DNA from: Cochliopodium minus
Lineage: Eukaryota > Discosea > Himatismenida > Cochliopodiidae
DNA length: 20,070 nt
Assembly: GCA_024220525.1 (NCBI GenBank)
Contig: JAMYWO010000018.1
Span: 221,562 to 241,631 of the forward strand
Direction of reading: 5' to 3'
Part shown: positions 19,935 to 20,070 of the stretch, in pieces
Numbering within the stretch: the stretch's first letter is position 1
How the letters are laid out: each line of letters opens with the position of its first letter
Made by a program: the position numbers and the translations under genes
Notes under the pieces: model-generated
Database searches by the model: none
Told to the model about the DNA's origin: nothing
Seen by the model: the letters and a program-made list of their open reading frames with translations, nothing else

Positions 19935-20070
19935 AATATTTTATTTATTTTACTTTAATTTATTTATTTTACTTAATTTATTTATTTTACTTAATTTATT
20001 TATTTTATTTATTTTATTTATTTTATTTATTTTATTTATTTTTATTTATTTTATTTATTTTATTTATTTT
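19935..20070. repeat. TTTATTTATTTTA tandem tract at the window end
   Basis: About three 18-bp units containing TTTATTTATTTTACTTAA, then (TTTTATTTAT)n to the end. It lies upstream of the acceptor at 19928, so it is intron sequence of the minus-strand gene. The window ends in it, just as it begins in a similar repeat. Confidence 0.85.

Overview
This window comes from the nuclear genome of an AT-rich, intron-rich unicellular eukaryote. The evidence is spliceosomal introns with GT..AG ends, spliceosome and nucleolar helicases, and SET/MYND, TLDc and RCC1-type genes. TAA, TAG and TGA all serve as stops, so the code is standard. An amoeboid or related free-living protist fits, but the sequence does not fix the lineage. 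Introns and spacers are extremely A/T-rich and full of short tandem repeats. Exons are clearly richer in G+C.

Layout, left to right: (1) 104-1823, minus: 5' part of a secreted right-handed beta-helix (Pmp-like) protein gene in at least five exons, running off the left edge. (2) 1972-4669, minus: DBP10/DDX54, a nucleolar DEAD-box helicase of 60S ribosome assembly, three exons. (3) 4670-4910: a short divergent spacer that also holds an unexplained minus-strand open stretch. (4) 4911-6328, plus: TLDc-domain protein, two exons. (5) 6410-7770, minus: leucine-rich-repeat protein, three exons, one intron apparently GC-AG. (6) 7866-11336, plus: intronless PRP16/DHX38, the DEAH helicase of the second splicing step. 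(7) 11400-14135, plus: SMYD4-like TPR-SET-MYND methyltransferase, eight exons including an 11-nt microexon. (8) 14224-14846: apparent relic of an RCC1-like gene. (9) about 14893-16365, plus: RCC1-like gene, cut off at the single N at 16548. (10) 16642-19927, minus: an internal part of a second, very fragmented beta-helix/Cys-rich surface protein gene, open at both ends.

Most of the gene structures were built by joining exons by hand from splice sites, reading phase and family motifs, so exon ends should be taken as strong predictions. The genes are packed tightly (63-150 bp between several neighbours), while intron sizes run from 40 to about 330 nt. I see no operon-like functional grouping. 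Two housekeeping RNA helicases sit among regulatory genes, and the two ends carry related surface-protein genes. I found no tRNA, rRNA, CRISPR array, viral relic or autonomous transposon.
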